From NCBI GenBank assembly GCA_025677825.1, contig JAIXMO010000068.1:62001-126000 (forward strand): 64,000 bases of DNA, given 5' to 3'. The stretch is from Helicostylum pulchrum (taxonomy: Eukaryota; Mucoromycota; Mucoromycetes; Mucorales; Mucoraceae). Below the pieces are notes generated by a model that searched no databases, had not been told where the DNA came from, and saw only the letters and a program-made list of their open reading frames with translations. Position numbers and translations under genes: made by a program. Below are positions 1 to 12,108 of the stretch, piece after piece. Position 1 is the first letter of the stretch. Each line of letters starts with the position of its first letter.

Positions 1-104
1 TGAAGATCAGTGAAAAGCCTACTTATGTCGATGAGCCTATTTTTGATGAAGAAGAGTACGAAGAAGAGCTTGTCGATGAACAACCTGCTCGTGATGAATT
101 ATAA
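1..104 (+). CDS. C-terminal end of an unidentified protein ending in RDEL (5' partial)
   Basis: An open frame enters from the left edge (codons start at base 3) and stops at TAA 102-104. The visible 33 residues are very acidic (runs of D and E) and the last four are R-D-E-L. In established cell biology HDEL/KDEL and variants such as RDEL at the extreme C terminus return soluble proteins to the endoplasmic reticulum, and acidic tails before the signal are common in luminal chaperones. I infer a soluble ER-luminal protein. The family is unknown because the rest lies outside the window. Confidence 0.6.
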   Translation, partial: KISEKPTYVDEPIFDEEEYEEELVDEQPARDEL

Positions 105-1463
105 AAAATAAATAAATATACGCTTTACTTGGGCACAAATAAAACAGTTATTAAAAATCTTCCAAAGTACGTTCATTTGTTTTTAATTTTAAGCCAACAA
201 TACTAAATGAAAAAAATATATTCTTGTTAATGTAATAGGGGAAGTCAATGTCAACCTAACGAAAACAACTAGACCTAATGAAACGCTCTTACTGCTTTTC
301 CCATTAGATAATTGCATGAGACGCCATTTTTAGTCTGTTAAAATAAGTTGTGGTATTTATTTTATCTTTTTAATAAATAAATCACTTTCTTTTCCTTTTA
401 CCAATGTATACTCGTAAGTGTTTTTTTATACAAGTGTAACTACAACTTATATTGATTACTCTACTTTTTTTTTTAGCGTTTTTGTTTTTTTTTATGTCCA
501 TACAAAAGGATGCTGTTCTTCTTAAAGCAACTGCTGTGCATAAAGGCTCTTGTTGTCAAAAACGCTAAAAAAGTCCTACCCCACAAAGATCAACACCGTT
601 GTTTCTGTTGCTCTTGGGGTAGGTATATCATTAATTATATATATTTTTGTCGAAATCGATAATAATGCTATGTACTCAAATATACTTTCAAACGATGAAA
701 CACGGTCTCATCTACATAAATACCATGTACTACAAAGTTGACTCGAACGATAGGTATATGATGGATATATTTAAACACATGTAAGTTACACTTCAATCAC
801 AATAATAATACCATCCTTAATACGCTTTACTCATGTTATGGTTAGGCTCAATTGTATCAAGAAGCATTATATACCTATCTTGTCAAAAATCCTTCCGGAA
901 AAATCCGGGAGAATGATTATCTTAGAATTCTTTGGTCTCCGATTTATGAAAATTGGTTTACGTACGAGAACTCCAGAGTTCGAGTTATCTGGTAAAAAAA
1001 AAGCACTTGGAATTTCTTATAAGTATACATGTGAAACTTATAATATCTCTTAGTTCCGAATCCTGTAACACTTACTCAACGGCAAACAATAAGCAGTGGC
1101 GTATGCGGAATATAGAAACATAATCGAATTCAAGATAGACTTCCGCATTGCAGCCCTCCCAGAAGGTCCCCAGAGAGCTGGCCGCTGTAATCGTCTAGCT
1201 AATATATATACAGATAGGTTCTCCAACCCCAATTGACGAAATTTTAATCTGCTGTACTTTACGTTTAAAAATAAATACAAGCTTTCGCCAACAGTTAACA
1301 GCTAATTCACCTTTTCGCGTTACGGGTTGCGACCTGTACGCGACGAAATGTTGCGAGTTGAATAAATAAAAGGCATCGTTGTAAAGTGTATAATTGGAAA
1401 AACAGTTCTTTGTAATACCTTCAGTCTTGGACTCACAGAACAAAGAGATGTAGACCAATAGAC
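105..1463. other. Intergenic, AT-rich, with a leader-exon fragment and an inverted repeat
   Basis: No gene is supported. The short open frames at 550-741, 838-1053 and 1050-1280 have no recognisable composition or splice logic. The stretch holds a fragment (494-553) similar to the first exon of copy B and a perfect 9-bp inverted repeat, CCTACCCCA at 575-583 and TGGGGTAGG at 615-623. Confidence 0.5.
494..553 (+). pseudogene. Isolated copy of a leader exon also found in front of copy B
   Basis: Reading from ATG 494 gives MSIQKDAVLLKATAVHKG. The segment at 21868-21923 gives MFIQTDTILLRAMTIHKK. Both follow a T-rich tract and share M-x-I-Q-x-D-x-x-L-L-[KR]-A-x(3)-H-K. At 21868 the exon ends at a good donor (gtaagt); here the frame runs into a stop after about 23 codons. 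It lies about 0.9 kb upstream of copy A in the same orientation, so I infer a remnant first exon of the same family. Alternatively it is an unrelated short gene copied twice. Confidence 0.4.
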
Positions 1464-3262
1464 ATGTTTTGCATGTCTTCCGACGAATTTTCAAATACTC
1501 TTGCTCCAGTACAGGTTTTTAATCTTAATTGGTACGCTTCATTAAACGACGCGTTCAGGAACAAAAAAGAAGAAGGTAAGGGTTGATTAATACACTTAAA
1601 TGCCACACTCCTGCTAACATTTAAGAAAGACATAAAAGCTACAATCCACACGTTAGGGTCAGCCGGGCTACCAATCAGCATTAATAAAGCTTGCGAACAA
1701 TTAGCTGATTGCATCATTGATTCATATGACAATACCACATCATTATTTGTATGCAAGACAGCTTGGTGTCGTAAAATTGGACAAGTTTTAAATGACTTGG
1801 ATATTAAATATGTAAGTTTGTTTTCAGTGAAAAGTTCCCAAACCATTCATATTTTTTTCTAGAGCCCGACCAAACCAAATTGGGAGTATATTGCCATGGC
1901 AATTAGTGACAAAAGTCTTGGTCTTTGTCGCTATGCGCCTCAAGCAAATAGAAATACCAATATAAATAGCAGTGATTCATCACGCACAACAACAACAGCA
2001 ACTTCAACAGCAGAATCATCAAGTTCAGAATCTTCCAATACTACAAAGCAATTAAAGCTTTGTTCAGATGACAAAGAAAAGATCAAGAACTTGTTTGACA
2101 GCTTAGATGAGAGCAAGGCGTGGAAGTTGTCAACTGGTACTATTGCCGAAGAGAAGATGAAGGAGTTCGCTTTGAATTGTATTTATGAGCAGTAAGTACT
2201 GCGCAATATTTCTATAGATACATACTAATGGGTACTTTTTTTTATCCCAGTGCACTCAATGATACTTGACTTGAGTGATATCAACTGGAAAAAGTATTTG
2301 ACTGCTGAAGAGTTTAACGAAGTTAGAACATCTAAGCAAAAAGAATTAGTTGGATTACCCTCTGGAGTCGAAGATTATATCGAATCATTAAAAAAATCCA
2401 CTGATTCTGTTGCATTAAAAACTCAACTGACTGAAGATTAAGGCTGTTCTGCTTGTTCATGGATTAAACGTACTCTCTTGGAATATTTGAACCTCTTCAA
2501 ATGCAATTATTTGGTTCTTTTTGGACACTGTATTTGATAATTCCAAAATTAGCTGTAGAGGGTTAGTACATATATATGTCTAACTTTGACGACTTTTATG
2601 CATGTACTAACTGTTTCCTGCTCTATATACTTTAGTGGCGAAAAGTCGAGTAAGTCGTCTGCTGCAACCAGAAACAACGAAAGAACAATAGCAGGCGAAC
2701 AAAAGTTGGAAAGAATGTTGGTCGGCAGAAAAGTAGACTTATTATTTAAACGCCAACATTTAGAATATGGTTGTTCAGAGTGTGGTAGATACGCAGATCA
2801 GACAAAGGAGTCGTACGACGGATCATTTAAAATGGTTAAAGTACTGAAAGATATGTTGTATAATTTACATAACACTGCACCTACTTCTGCACGTGAATTT
2901 ATTTTTATTGGATTCCTTATGTTTGGTAAGCGATAGTTTACATAGTCTTTACATTTGTCGATATATTAACTGTCAGTGTTGGTAAATATTTTATAGAAAA
3001 CAAATTTTCTTTAGCATTATGCGATTCGCCCATGGGATACGTAACTAGAATTACTCGTACAAGAGGCTTATTTTTACCTGAAGAATCTGATGATATTTGT
3101 ATTAAATTGTTACCAATGTTGAAGCTTGCTTATCAAGCAAGATTAACCATGGAAAGAACAAATGAAATAGTAAGAAGAAGCGCATCAGAAGTAGAAGTTG
3201 TATCAGAATTTATATCACCAGGCTTCAATGCTGGAAAGAGAAAAAGAGGTAATGAAGATTAA
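1464..3262 (+). pseudogene. Family I copy A: nuclease-like multi-exon gene, damaged
   Basis: Six exons can be followed: 1464-1575, 1630-1811, 1863-2191 (or to 2178), 2251 to about 2550, about 2637-2925 and about 2998-3262. Conserved blocks are KIKNLFDSLDESKAWKLSTG, then HSMILDLSD, an acidic WKKYLTAEEF block, GRKVDLLF...LEYGCSECGR, a KDML helix and GYVTRI. The same blocks recur at 22-23, 30-31 and 58.6-59 kb. Lesions: the obvious exon 3/4 junction shifts frame unless a donor at 2179 is used; an in-frame TAA lies at 2439-2441; and one base is out of frame near 2490-2505, before DTVFDN. It reads like a lineage-specific multicopy family with a possible PD-(D/E)XK-like core (D in GRKVD, E-x-G-x-x-E). 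Function is unknown. Confidence 0.6.
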
Positions 3263-4759
3263 GCAAGTAGTTAGTTAAAGTTATCATTTTTTATCGCATG
3301 TTATACCCTTTTTTTAATTATTAAATTTATATGTATTAACCAGTTTCTATTTGTAAAAAAAAAAGTACATTTTACTATTTATTTAAGGCTCTTCTTTTCA
3401 TCTATGTATATTTTAAAAAAAAGGATCCTCATAGGTTTACATGTAAGGTGTTTATTACATTTTAATTGTAGGCAGATGGTAAACACACAGCAGACAGAAT
3501 GATTAAAATTGGTAGCAACAGGATTCAAATATCTTTAATCACAAATAATTTAACTGCACAGTAACTTGTTTCTAATTCAAAGCATTTTTTATAAGCTTTA
3601 TTTAATTATACGATGCAATGTCTTTCTTAGCTTCAAAGCAATAAAAGCTTTTACTAACAGGGGTAACTACGTGAAGGTGAAGACAGTTTTACTCCCAAAA
3701 GGGTAAAAGGTGGAAGTAAAGGGTGGTAAAGGGTGGTAAAGGGCAAAGGATACGATTAACAGGAAAAAAAAAAAGGCTAATTGTATTACGATACATCCAG
3801 GAGGACCTTTCGGAAGCGCCTGGTAGTCTTTTCACGGATTAACAATTGACAAGAAAAAAAAAAGGGATAGTCTTGATACACGGGCAATGATATAGTTAGT
3901 ATCTTTTTACTTCAAACAATTACAGTTAATAAATGCTACAAAATATATTCAAAAATATATTTGTTATTACGAAAAAACAGACTTTAAATAAAAATGATAT
4001 CGTTATTAACTACTACGCTAAATACTTTAGTTGCCAGTATGCTTCAAGAATTTCCCTTTATTCCTTGCAGTGTCATTTTAACAAAAAAAGGTGTTTCTAT
4101 ATACAAAAGGAACTATATATTGGCTGATTAAAAAAAGAGTCATATACAAGTACTAAGGGTCTGGATGCATTAATCAGATATTTTAGTACGTACTCTATCG
4201 ACAACTTTCTATCGCACTCTTTTTTTATATAAATGGTTAGTCTTGGCACTCATGTTGTCATTACAGAATATAGTTTCCATATCATTTCTTTTATATAAAC
4301 TAGACTATGTTTTATGTACATGTATAAACTTAAACAGCCGTTATTTTTTTAACCTTTACAAAAAAAAAAAGGTGCTTATCAAAGTAATCACATGAATTTC
4401 TTCGAACCAAAGAGTGTTTCATCACGCGTCCCTTTAGTCTATTTGAAAATACAAGTTGTTGAGCACCCAACAGCAACAACATCAAAGTATCGACAAATTA
4501 GTATATAAAAAGGAGGTTATAGTCTTTTATAAATGAGCAGTTTAACCGTAATAAATATAAAAAGTGACGACAAATGTTCAATCAAAGTTAGCTTAAAATG
4601 ACAGTTACAAAGAATAAGAGAAAGTTCCACAGTGGCGTGACGTCTTTACTGAAAGGGTTCGGTACGCATTTTTTTTCTTTCTGGCTTTCTCGTCTAGTTT
4701 AATTTCTCTCTCTCTCTCTTTACTTTTCTTAATTATTCTTAAAAAGTTTTTCTTTAGAA
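3263..4759. other. Intergenic region upstream of the deubiquitinase gene
   Basis: About 1.5 kb without a supported gene. It contains a G-rich minisatellite (3700-3750), several A runs and a CT-rich tract at about 4702-4722 just before the USP7 start, typical of a promoter/5' UTR. The 64-codon frame at 3933 is not supported. Confidence 0.5.
3700..3750. repeat. G-rich minisatellite, unit GGGTGGTAAA
   Basis: Two exact GGGTGGTAAA units and flanking variants (GGGTAAAAGG, GGGCAAAGG) sit in tandem. They stand out as a purine-rich, G-cluster strand in an AT-rich region. Confidence 0.7.
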
Positions 4760-7700
4760 ATGGTAAGTTTTTTTTCTTTTAGTTGCTGTTTAAAAAAAAA
4801 AGGGCTAAAGTTTAATGCCTAGCTTTTAAAAAAAATAAAATAACATTTAAAAAACGTAGGATGATAATCAACCTGTTACGGGAGTACAACAACAGCAAGA
4901 AGAATACTTGGACCAGTCTCCTCCTCTTGAACCCGTTTCTTCTACCGATTTAGATAAAACTATGACTGAAGTAGAACAAGCACCTTTACTTTCTGCTATT
5001 GACGATGGTTAGTTTATTTTTCTTCTTCTTTCTCGTATATATGTATACAAGGCTAATTTTTTTTTTTCTTTTCGTGCTCTTTTTTTTTATATATAGTTGA
5101 ACAGATAATAAATAAAGAAATGGCACCTATCGAAGAAGAGATTGTTGAAACAAAAGTTGATCACTGGATAGTACCTTCTTGGTCCCAGTTAGAAAATCGT
5201 TCTACAGGACCTATTATTGAAGCAGGAGGACACCAATGGTAAAAAAAAAAGAAGCCAAGTAGTGTCACACAACACACATTTTGTTCTAACACACACATTT
5301 TTATAAAGGAATATTCTTATGTTTCCTAAAGGAAATAACCAAAGTGAATATGCATCTGTTTACTTGGAGCTAACCAACGCCAAAACGGGCAAACCCGATG
5401 ATTACGCGTGTGCACAATTTGTAGTATTACTTTCGAGACCCTCGGAGCCTACCAAATACATTGTGCATAGTGCGCAACATAGATTTACCAGTGACGAATC
5501 CGATTGGGGATTCACACGTTTTATTCACCTGGACAGTACACCCGACACCAATCTTGATGCATTCCTGGAGCAAGATTCAATTCGCATCACTACTATCATC
5601 CGTGTTGTCAAAGATCCAACCGGTATCCTTTGGCATAATTTTGTAAATTATGACTCTAAAAAAGTGACGGGATATGTGGGTCTTCAAAATCAAGGCGCTA
5701 CATGTTACATGAACTCTTTATTCCAATCTCTTTACTTTACAAATTCTTTCAGAAAGGCCGTATATCAAATACCAACCGAGAATGATACTCCCACTAAAAG
5801 TATCGCTTTGGCTTTACAAAGAGTCTTTTATAATTTACAGTTTATGAATACTGCGGTTGGAACTACAGAGTTGACAAAATCATTTGGTTGGGATTCTTTA
5901 GAGGCTTTTAGACAACATGATGTTCAAGAGTTTAACCGAGTTTTACAAGATAATCTCGAAATTAAAATGAAGGTACTGTCTCTTCACCTTTTTATTGTGT
6001 ATTATGTAATACTGATTTTTTTATAGGATACTCCTGCTGACGGCGCCATCAAAAATTTATTTGTTGGTAAAATGAAGAGTTATATCAAATGCATCAACGT
6101 CAATTTTGAATCATCCCGTTCTGAAGATTACTACGGTACACACATTAAAATATATACACATATATCTAATAATATAACTAACTCTTTTTATAAAAAAAGA
6201 TATTCAATTAAACGTAAAAGGCTGTAAAAACCTTGAAAACTCATTCAAGGATTACATTACTGAGGAAACATTGGAAGGCGATAACAAATACATGGCTGAA
6301 GGTTATGGTTTGCAAACCGCTAAAAAGGGTGTTATTTTTGAAAGTTTTCCTCCCGTATTACATTTACAATTGAAGCGTTTTGAATATGATATGACGAGAG
6401 ATATGATGGTTAAGGTAAATTTTTTTTTTTGCATAAATCAAAATTTTCAAAACTTTATTTAAAACTTCGATTTCTTGTTTAGATTAATGATCGTCATGAA
6501 TTCCCTACAGAAATTGACCTTGAACCTTATCTTAGTGAAAACGCTGATAAATCCAAAGGACATAAATATGTACTTCATGGGTAAGAAAAAAAAAACAAAA
6601 AAGAGAGAGGGAGGAGGGAAAGAGAAACCATAATTAACCCCAACAATGTCATATAGTGTTTTAGTACACAGTGGTGATTTAAGCGGTGGTCATTACTTTG
6701 CATTTGTCAAACCCGAAAAGGACGGTAAATGGTTCAAGTTTGATGACGACCGCGTCATTCCTTCTACCTTAAAAGAAGTGCTTGAAGAAAACTACGGTGG
6801 AGAACAAATGCCTATTGCCGGTGTCAACATGCGCCCTAACGGTCGTCCTATGAACCGATTTACCAACGCCTACATGTTAGTTTACATTCGCGAATGTATG
6901 CTTGACCAAGTCCTTTCCCCCGTCACCGACGAGGACATCCCTCGTCATTTAGCCGAACGTATTGAAACCGAAGCTCGTATCCGTGAGCAAAAGCGTAAAG
7001 AAAAGGAAGAGCAGCATCTTTACATGAAGGCATTTATCGCCACCGAAGAAACTTTCCAATGTAACCAAGGATTTGATTTTGCCAATTTTGATGAAAAGGA
7101 CGCATCAGAAAACAAAATCATGGTAAAACGTGTACGTAAAGATCAAACATTTGCCTCGCTTAAAGCTGAATTAGGTCAAGATATCGGAATACCCGATACA
7201 CAATTCAGGCTTTGGTTGATGGTCAATCGACAAAACCGTACTGTCCGTATCGATATTCCCATTCCTAAAGAAGAAGATCAATCTAGTTTAGACGAAGTAC
7301 GTGCAAAATTTGCAACCAACCAAGTCTCATTGAGACTATATTTGGAAAAGGCCACTGTATTTGATTCCGAAGGACAAGCTGTCTTTCCGTTAACAACCGT
7401 ACCTTCTGCACAAAACATCTTGATCTTTATTAAACACTTTAAACCCGAGGCACAAATGATTCATGGTGTAGGTCACTTATACGTCAACAAGAACGAAAAG
7501 GTCTGTACCATTATCAACACATTAAAAGAAATGATCGGATTCAATCAAGACGAAGAGATTTTAATCTATGAAGAAATCAAAGCCAATATGATTGATCCTG
7601 TTGATTTCGATGCCACATTTGCTAAAGCCGAATTACAAGACGGTGATATCCTTTGTGTCCAAAAGAAATTAACTCCTGAAGAAGAGAGGTTGGTTACAAT

Positions 7701-8741
7701 GCACGGTGGTCTTACTACTGTCAACGAATTCATGAATTACGAACTTGGTAAAGTCCCTGTCTATTTCGGTCCCTTGGTCCCTGACGAATTTTCTCCTGAT
7801 TTCCGCTTAATATTACACAAGGACATGGGATACGAAGACATTGCATCTTGCGTAGCTCGCGAGCTCAACGTCGACCACACCAAACTTCGCTTAATCAACC
7901 CGTACGTTCAAAACAGTAACCACGCCACCTTACGAAGATTCGCCGGTATGAAGCTAGGCAAGATCTTACAAAACGTCTATTCCGCTGGAGGCGCCATGGC
8001 ACAAAAGGCTCGTTTCCTCTACGAAAAACTCGACGTCAGTTTGGAAGAGATTGAATCCAAATGTTCCGTTTCCGTCACCGTCTGTACACCTACCTTAAAA
8101 GATTTACAGGTAGTCGATTTATTGTTACCAAAGGACAGTAGCATATTCAGTTTAAAGAAGGCTCTGATAGCTAAAGGCGTCAGATTCGAAAGCAAGACAG
8201 GCACAAGAGGGCTTCGTATCTTTGACGAAATCAACGGTAGGTTTGGTAAAGAGTATACCGATAAGTTATGGAGAGAGACCGTCTCTTTACATCCGTTTGT
8301 GAAGGTCTATGCGGAAGAGGTCCCACAAGAAGAAGCAGACAGGGATACCGAAAATGATGCCTTTATTAATGTATTCCACTTCCATCGTTCACCAACGCGT
8401 ACACATTCTGTTCCATTTAAATTCGTTTTGAAGCCAGTAAGTTCTTTATTTTTGTTGTATATACACAGCGGGGCAATGTAACTAATTAACTTTTTTAATA
8501 GAATGAATCATTAGAAGATACAAAGAAACGTCTTCAGGCACGAACCGGATTAGATGATAAAGAATGGAGTAAAGTTAAAATCAATATAGTAGATGACCAA
8601 GACAATGTGCAACTGATCAGTGATGAGGATGAAACATTATTCTCTACATATTCATATAAGCCTGGTGATGCCATTGGGTTGGATCATATTGATAAAAACA
8701 CAAAAGTTGATAAAACTGGTGCTATCTTTATAAGAGGTTAA
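4760..8741 (+). CDS. ubp15: Ubiquitin carboxyl-terminal hydrolase, USP7/Ubp15 type
   Basis: Cysteine protease that removes ubiquitin from target proteins, the fungal counterpart of USP7/Ubp15. Nine exons join in phase: 4760-4762, 4860-5007, 5097-5238, 5309-5972, 6027-6135, 6200-6414, 6483-6580, 6657-8436 and 8502-8741, giving 1132 residues, the usual size. Order: a short acidic N terminus; a MATH domain (starting about residue 60, GGHQWNILMFPKG); the USP catalytic domain with Cys box GLQNQGATCYMNS (Cys230) and His box SGDLSGGHYF (His472), with Asp489 in WFKFDDD; then the long C-terminal ubiquitin-like (HUBL) region. All catalytic residues are present. The first exon is the start codon alone; the junction ATG|gtaagt...tag|GATGAT is the only in-phase start seen. 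MATH and HUBL regions are known from the family to handle substrate binding and activation. Confidence 0.93.
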
Positions 8742-9057
8742 AAAGCAAAACAAAAAATTCATTAAAAATAAAACATTCCCTTTTTTATATATATATATAT
8801 TCCTCCGAAAAAAAAAAAGTTGCACTTTAGTTCATTTAAAATGTATTTTATATTTTTTGCACTTCTTCTTTTTTCCTTCTTTCTTATGACTAAAATAAAA
8901 GATCTTCCGCCACCCCTTAATGAAATTAATTTTCAGGCACAAGAAAATAGAGAACCTTCATTTACTGTAAACAGCTTCTTCTTTTTAAATACATATTAAA
9001 AAAAATTAATAATTTAAACATAATTAGAACTCGCTTTCCCCTAGACAGTCAACCTAC
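8742..9057. other. Short intergenic region between tandem + strand genes
   Basis: It holds the 3' end of the USP7 transcript and the promoter/5' UTR of the PH-domain gene. Only T/A-rich tracts and a short TA repeat near 8790 are visible. Confidence 0.5.
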
Positions 9058-11138
9058 ATGGACTCAGACTGCTCACCAGGCTCAACTTATTCATCAGACT
9101 ATATACTAAACCCAGCAACCAAAATCCCAATTAATTTCGGCCATGGATTATTAAGTCAAGTACAAAAGATGCAAAGTCTCCTAGAAGAGTATCAAAACTC
9201 CCTTACCGTTTTGGAAATTGAAAAGGCCGATCATCAGCAGGAGATCAATAAACTTGAAAGCAGATTAAAAGCAAAGGGTTTGACTGAAGGTATTCTTCTT
9301 CTTTTTTGTTTTTTTTTTGTTTTTAACATTTTATTATTATTAACTTGTTTTGATCGGATGTTTTTTTTTTGAACGATATTGAATTATTAGAAAAATACAA
9401 GGAAGATATATGGAACCTCGAACTTAAAAACCAAGAACTCTATCAACGAATCAACGACCTAACACACCAACTCTCGCGATCACAACTTGACCGCACCCGC
9501 TTTCTACGACAAGAGTCTCAACTAATTCAAGACCTTGATCAATTAAAATCACAGCACCAAATATGGCAGCAAACCACACAAGAATCTCACCACTTGGAAC
9601 TAACCTGTTTAAAAAAATCCTTACACACAACACGTTTAGAAAAGGAAAGTTTATTCAATCAATTACAACAAAAGGTCATAGAACCAAACAAACTGACAGA
9701 TCATGCGCCCGTCAATTCCGACACTGCATTATCTCTACCGACTACACTACCTAATGCCATACACCCAACCCACATCACCGTTCTTCAAACTTCATTAACA
9801 GAAGCCCACCATCTCATCGAAACCATGCAACAAAAACTAGATTTAGAAAAACACGAACGTAAAGAAATTGATAAATTATTAAGAGAGGCACAAGAAACCA
9901 TTGAAAATTACGGTTCCATTACATCCCCAACGCTTTCTGTTCATAACAGTAGTTGTCATCATATATCATCATCAAATCATCATCATCGTCACCAAGGTTG
10001 TAAAAAGAGTTCCGCTGCTGCTGCTGCTTCTGCTGCACTTGGTAAATCTTTAGGTGACGAGTTATCACTAGCGACTTCTTTACCCAATTTAACCGCGCCT
10101 GTAAACATTGTAGATCATCATCAACGACAACAACAAAAAAATAAAAAGACAAACGAACTATCACTTGTTCAACTACCTTCTCAATCCAACTTTCTTTCTC
10201 CTACTACATCTATTCAATCCGTAGAAGACGAAGACAACAACTATAACGGGGATATTGAACAGTATGCCCAGTATGGCTCCTTATTAAAAAAACCAACGAG
10301 TTATTTTTATAAATCCACCAGAAAAGAGTCACCACCACCAACAACAAAACAAATCACTCCTTCTATTTTATTTGCATCAAGTACAACAGATAGTATATTA
10401 AACACTAACAATCATCTTGAACTGTTTCCTTCAAATAGAATAGAACCTCATACTACGGCCATGGACGACGGTTCCGTCACAGCTTTAACACGTACCATGA
10501 TCGGCGACTGGATGTACAAGTATACAAGAAAGGTAGTGGGAAGTGGTATTTCGGAAAATAGACACCGTCGGTTTTTTTGGATTCATCCGTATACTCAAAC
10601 ATTGTATTGGAGTTCGAGGGAACCTGGCTCAAGTGCTGGTACATCAAATACAAAAAGTGGTAAAAAAAAAAAACCTCCCAGTAAACTTTTTTTTATGTAC
10701 TAATAAACATTTTTAAAAAAGCGTTGGTGGAATCTTTTGTTTTATTACCTTTTGATCACAAACGTGAGAAATCGTGTCCGCCATGTATATTAATTCAAAC
10801 GCCTTTACGTGGACTAAAAGTAGAATGCATAGATATGCCCTCACATGACGCTTGGATTAAGGTTTTTTTTTTATACACGCGCTCACAAAAAAAAAAACTG
10901 CTGCTAACTTAAATTTCGTTTGTAAAAGTCATTACAATTTATTCTGGCAGATAATACTCAGCCTAGATTATCGCAACTAGGTAGTGTCTCAAAGCGTCAT
11001 TATCTCAACCGAAAAAAATCAAGACAAGGTGGTGCCTTGTTTCCGATAGCAGATGGTGAACCGGATTCTACCATGTTTAATAACTCAACTTTGGTGGATG
11101 TTACATCAAGTAGTAATAATTTTCTATTAAATTTATAG
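9058..11138 (+). CDS. Coiled-coil protein with C-terminal PH domain (Num1/Mcp5-like cortical anchor candidate)
   Basis: Four exons join in phase (9058-9289, 9391-10659, 10722-10861, 10929-11138), giving 616 residues. The N-terminal third is heptad-rich coiled coil (LLEEYQNSLTVLEIEK, EKYKEDIWNLELKNQELYQRI). The middle is low complexity (H-, S- and T-rich, with a short poly-Ala). The C-terminal domain, from about TRTMIGDWMYKYTRK through RRFFWIHPYTQTLYWSS to DAWIKSLQFILADN, has the strand pattern and C-terminal Trp helix of a PH domain. A long coiled coil plus this PH type is the layout of fungal Num1/Mcp5 cortical proteins, which anchor dynein through phosphoinositide binding. This copy is shorter than Num1, so the orthology is an inference; the PH and coiled-coil calls are firmer. 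The last intron uses the acceptor at 10928; the next AG downstream breaks the frame. Confidence 0.75.
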
Positions 11139-12108
11139 TTTGTGTGTCGAAGCATGAAAAATTAATTCGTCTTTTCGTTGCCATTTTTTTTGTGTGTTAA
11201 AATACAAGTATCTGTATATTAACGATGTTCTTAATAAAGTTACCCAGTTTTGTGAGGATCGAATCATCCAAAAAAAAAAAAAAAGTAGACAAAACGACTT
11301 GTATAAAAATAATTACATGAGCAAATAAACCCTCTTTTAGCGATATCTCAACAAAATTCGAAGTAAGCAATTACTTACCTAGCTAACCACATACTGTAAA
11401 TATATGTGTTTACTTCTATGCCGTTAATACATTTTTTCTTTGCAGACGAGGTCGCGAAAGAATACTAACTTTTTGTACTGTGTACTGGCTGGAACAAGAA
11501 TCAACAGTGTACTGCTGGAAAAGTCTTGTGCCAAGACTATTCCACAGTTACTCAAGCTATTATGGACTTATAAGATGCATAAAAAAACCTCTGGTTTACC
11601 TTTCCAGGTTTATCATTAAATAAATCAGTAAATAAATGAGTAAGAAGTTTTGATACTTATCTTGCAAAAAATCTCTGTCTGGACTGCTTTAATTCGTTTA
11701 TAAAGTAGACCCAGATCAAACAAGATGAAACCAATACCAAATACATTCTCTAAACCCTTCTGGAAGCACCACAGGAGAAATCCTGGTCTAGTGTTGCCAC
11801 TCAACAAATGTTTAAAATCCTTGAGTTTGTGTTGTTTCACAAAAAAAAAGAAACTCTTCGAGGTGGTCTGTTTAACTAGCACGTTCTTACGCCCAATGAA
11901 CCCCTTTTTTTTTTTACAAAAATAATCATAATATTTAGTTTTTTATACATAGGAAGGGAAAAAGATACTATGTTCGCGATTTTATTTTTTTTACACACAT
12001 ACACATATCAAAACCAAATTACAAATCCCTTTTTTAAAATAATAATAATACATTTTTTAAAAATGTACAAAACACCCTCTCTCACACAGAGAGAGAAATC
12101 AAACCCTT
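11139..12108. other. Convergent intergenic region
   Basis: About 1 kb between the 3' ends of the PH gene (+) and the dysferlin-domain gene (-). It is AT-rich with homopolymer runs. The overlapping frames at 11625-11925 on both strands look like chance. Confidence 0.5.

Noticed and set aside
1433..1846. 137-codon minus-strand open frame
   Set aside because: It lies antisense to two exons of family I copy A, which carry the conserved phase and splice sites; composition of the minus frame shows no domain.
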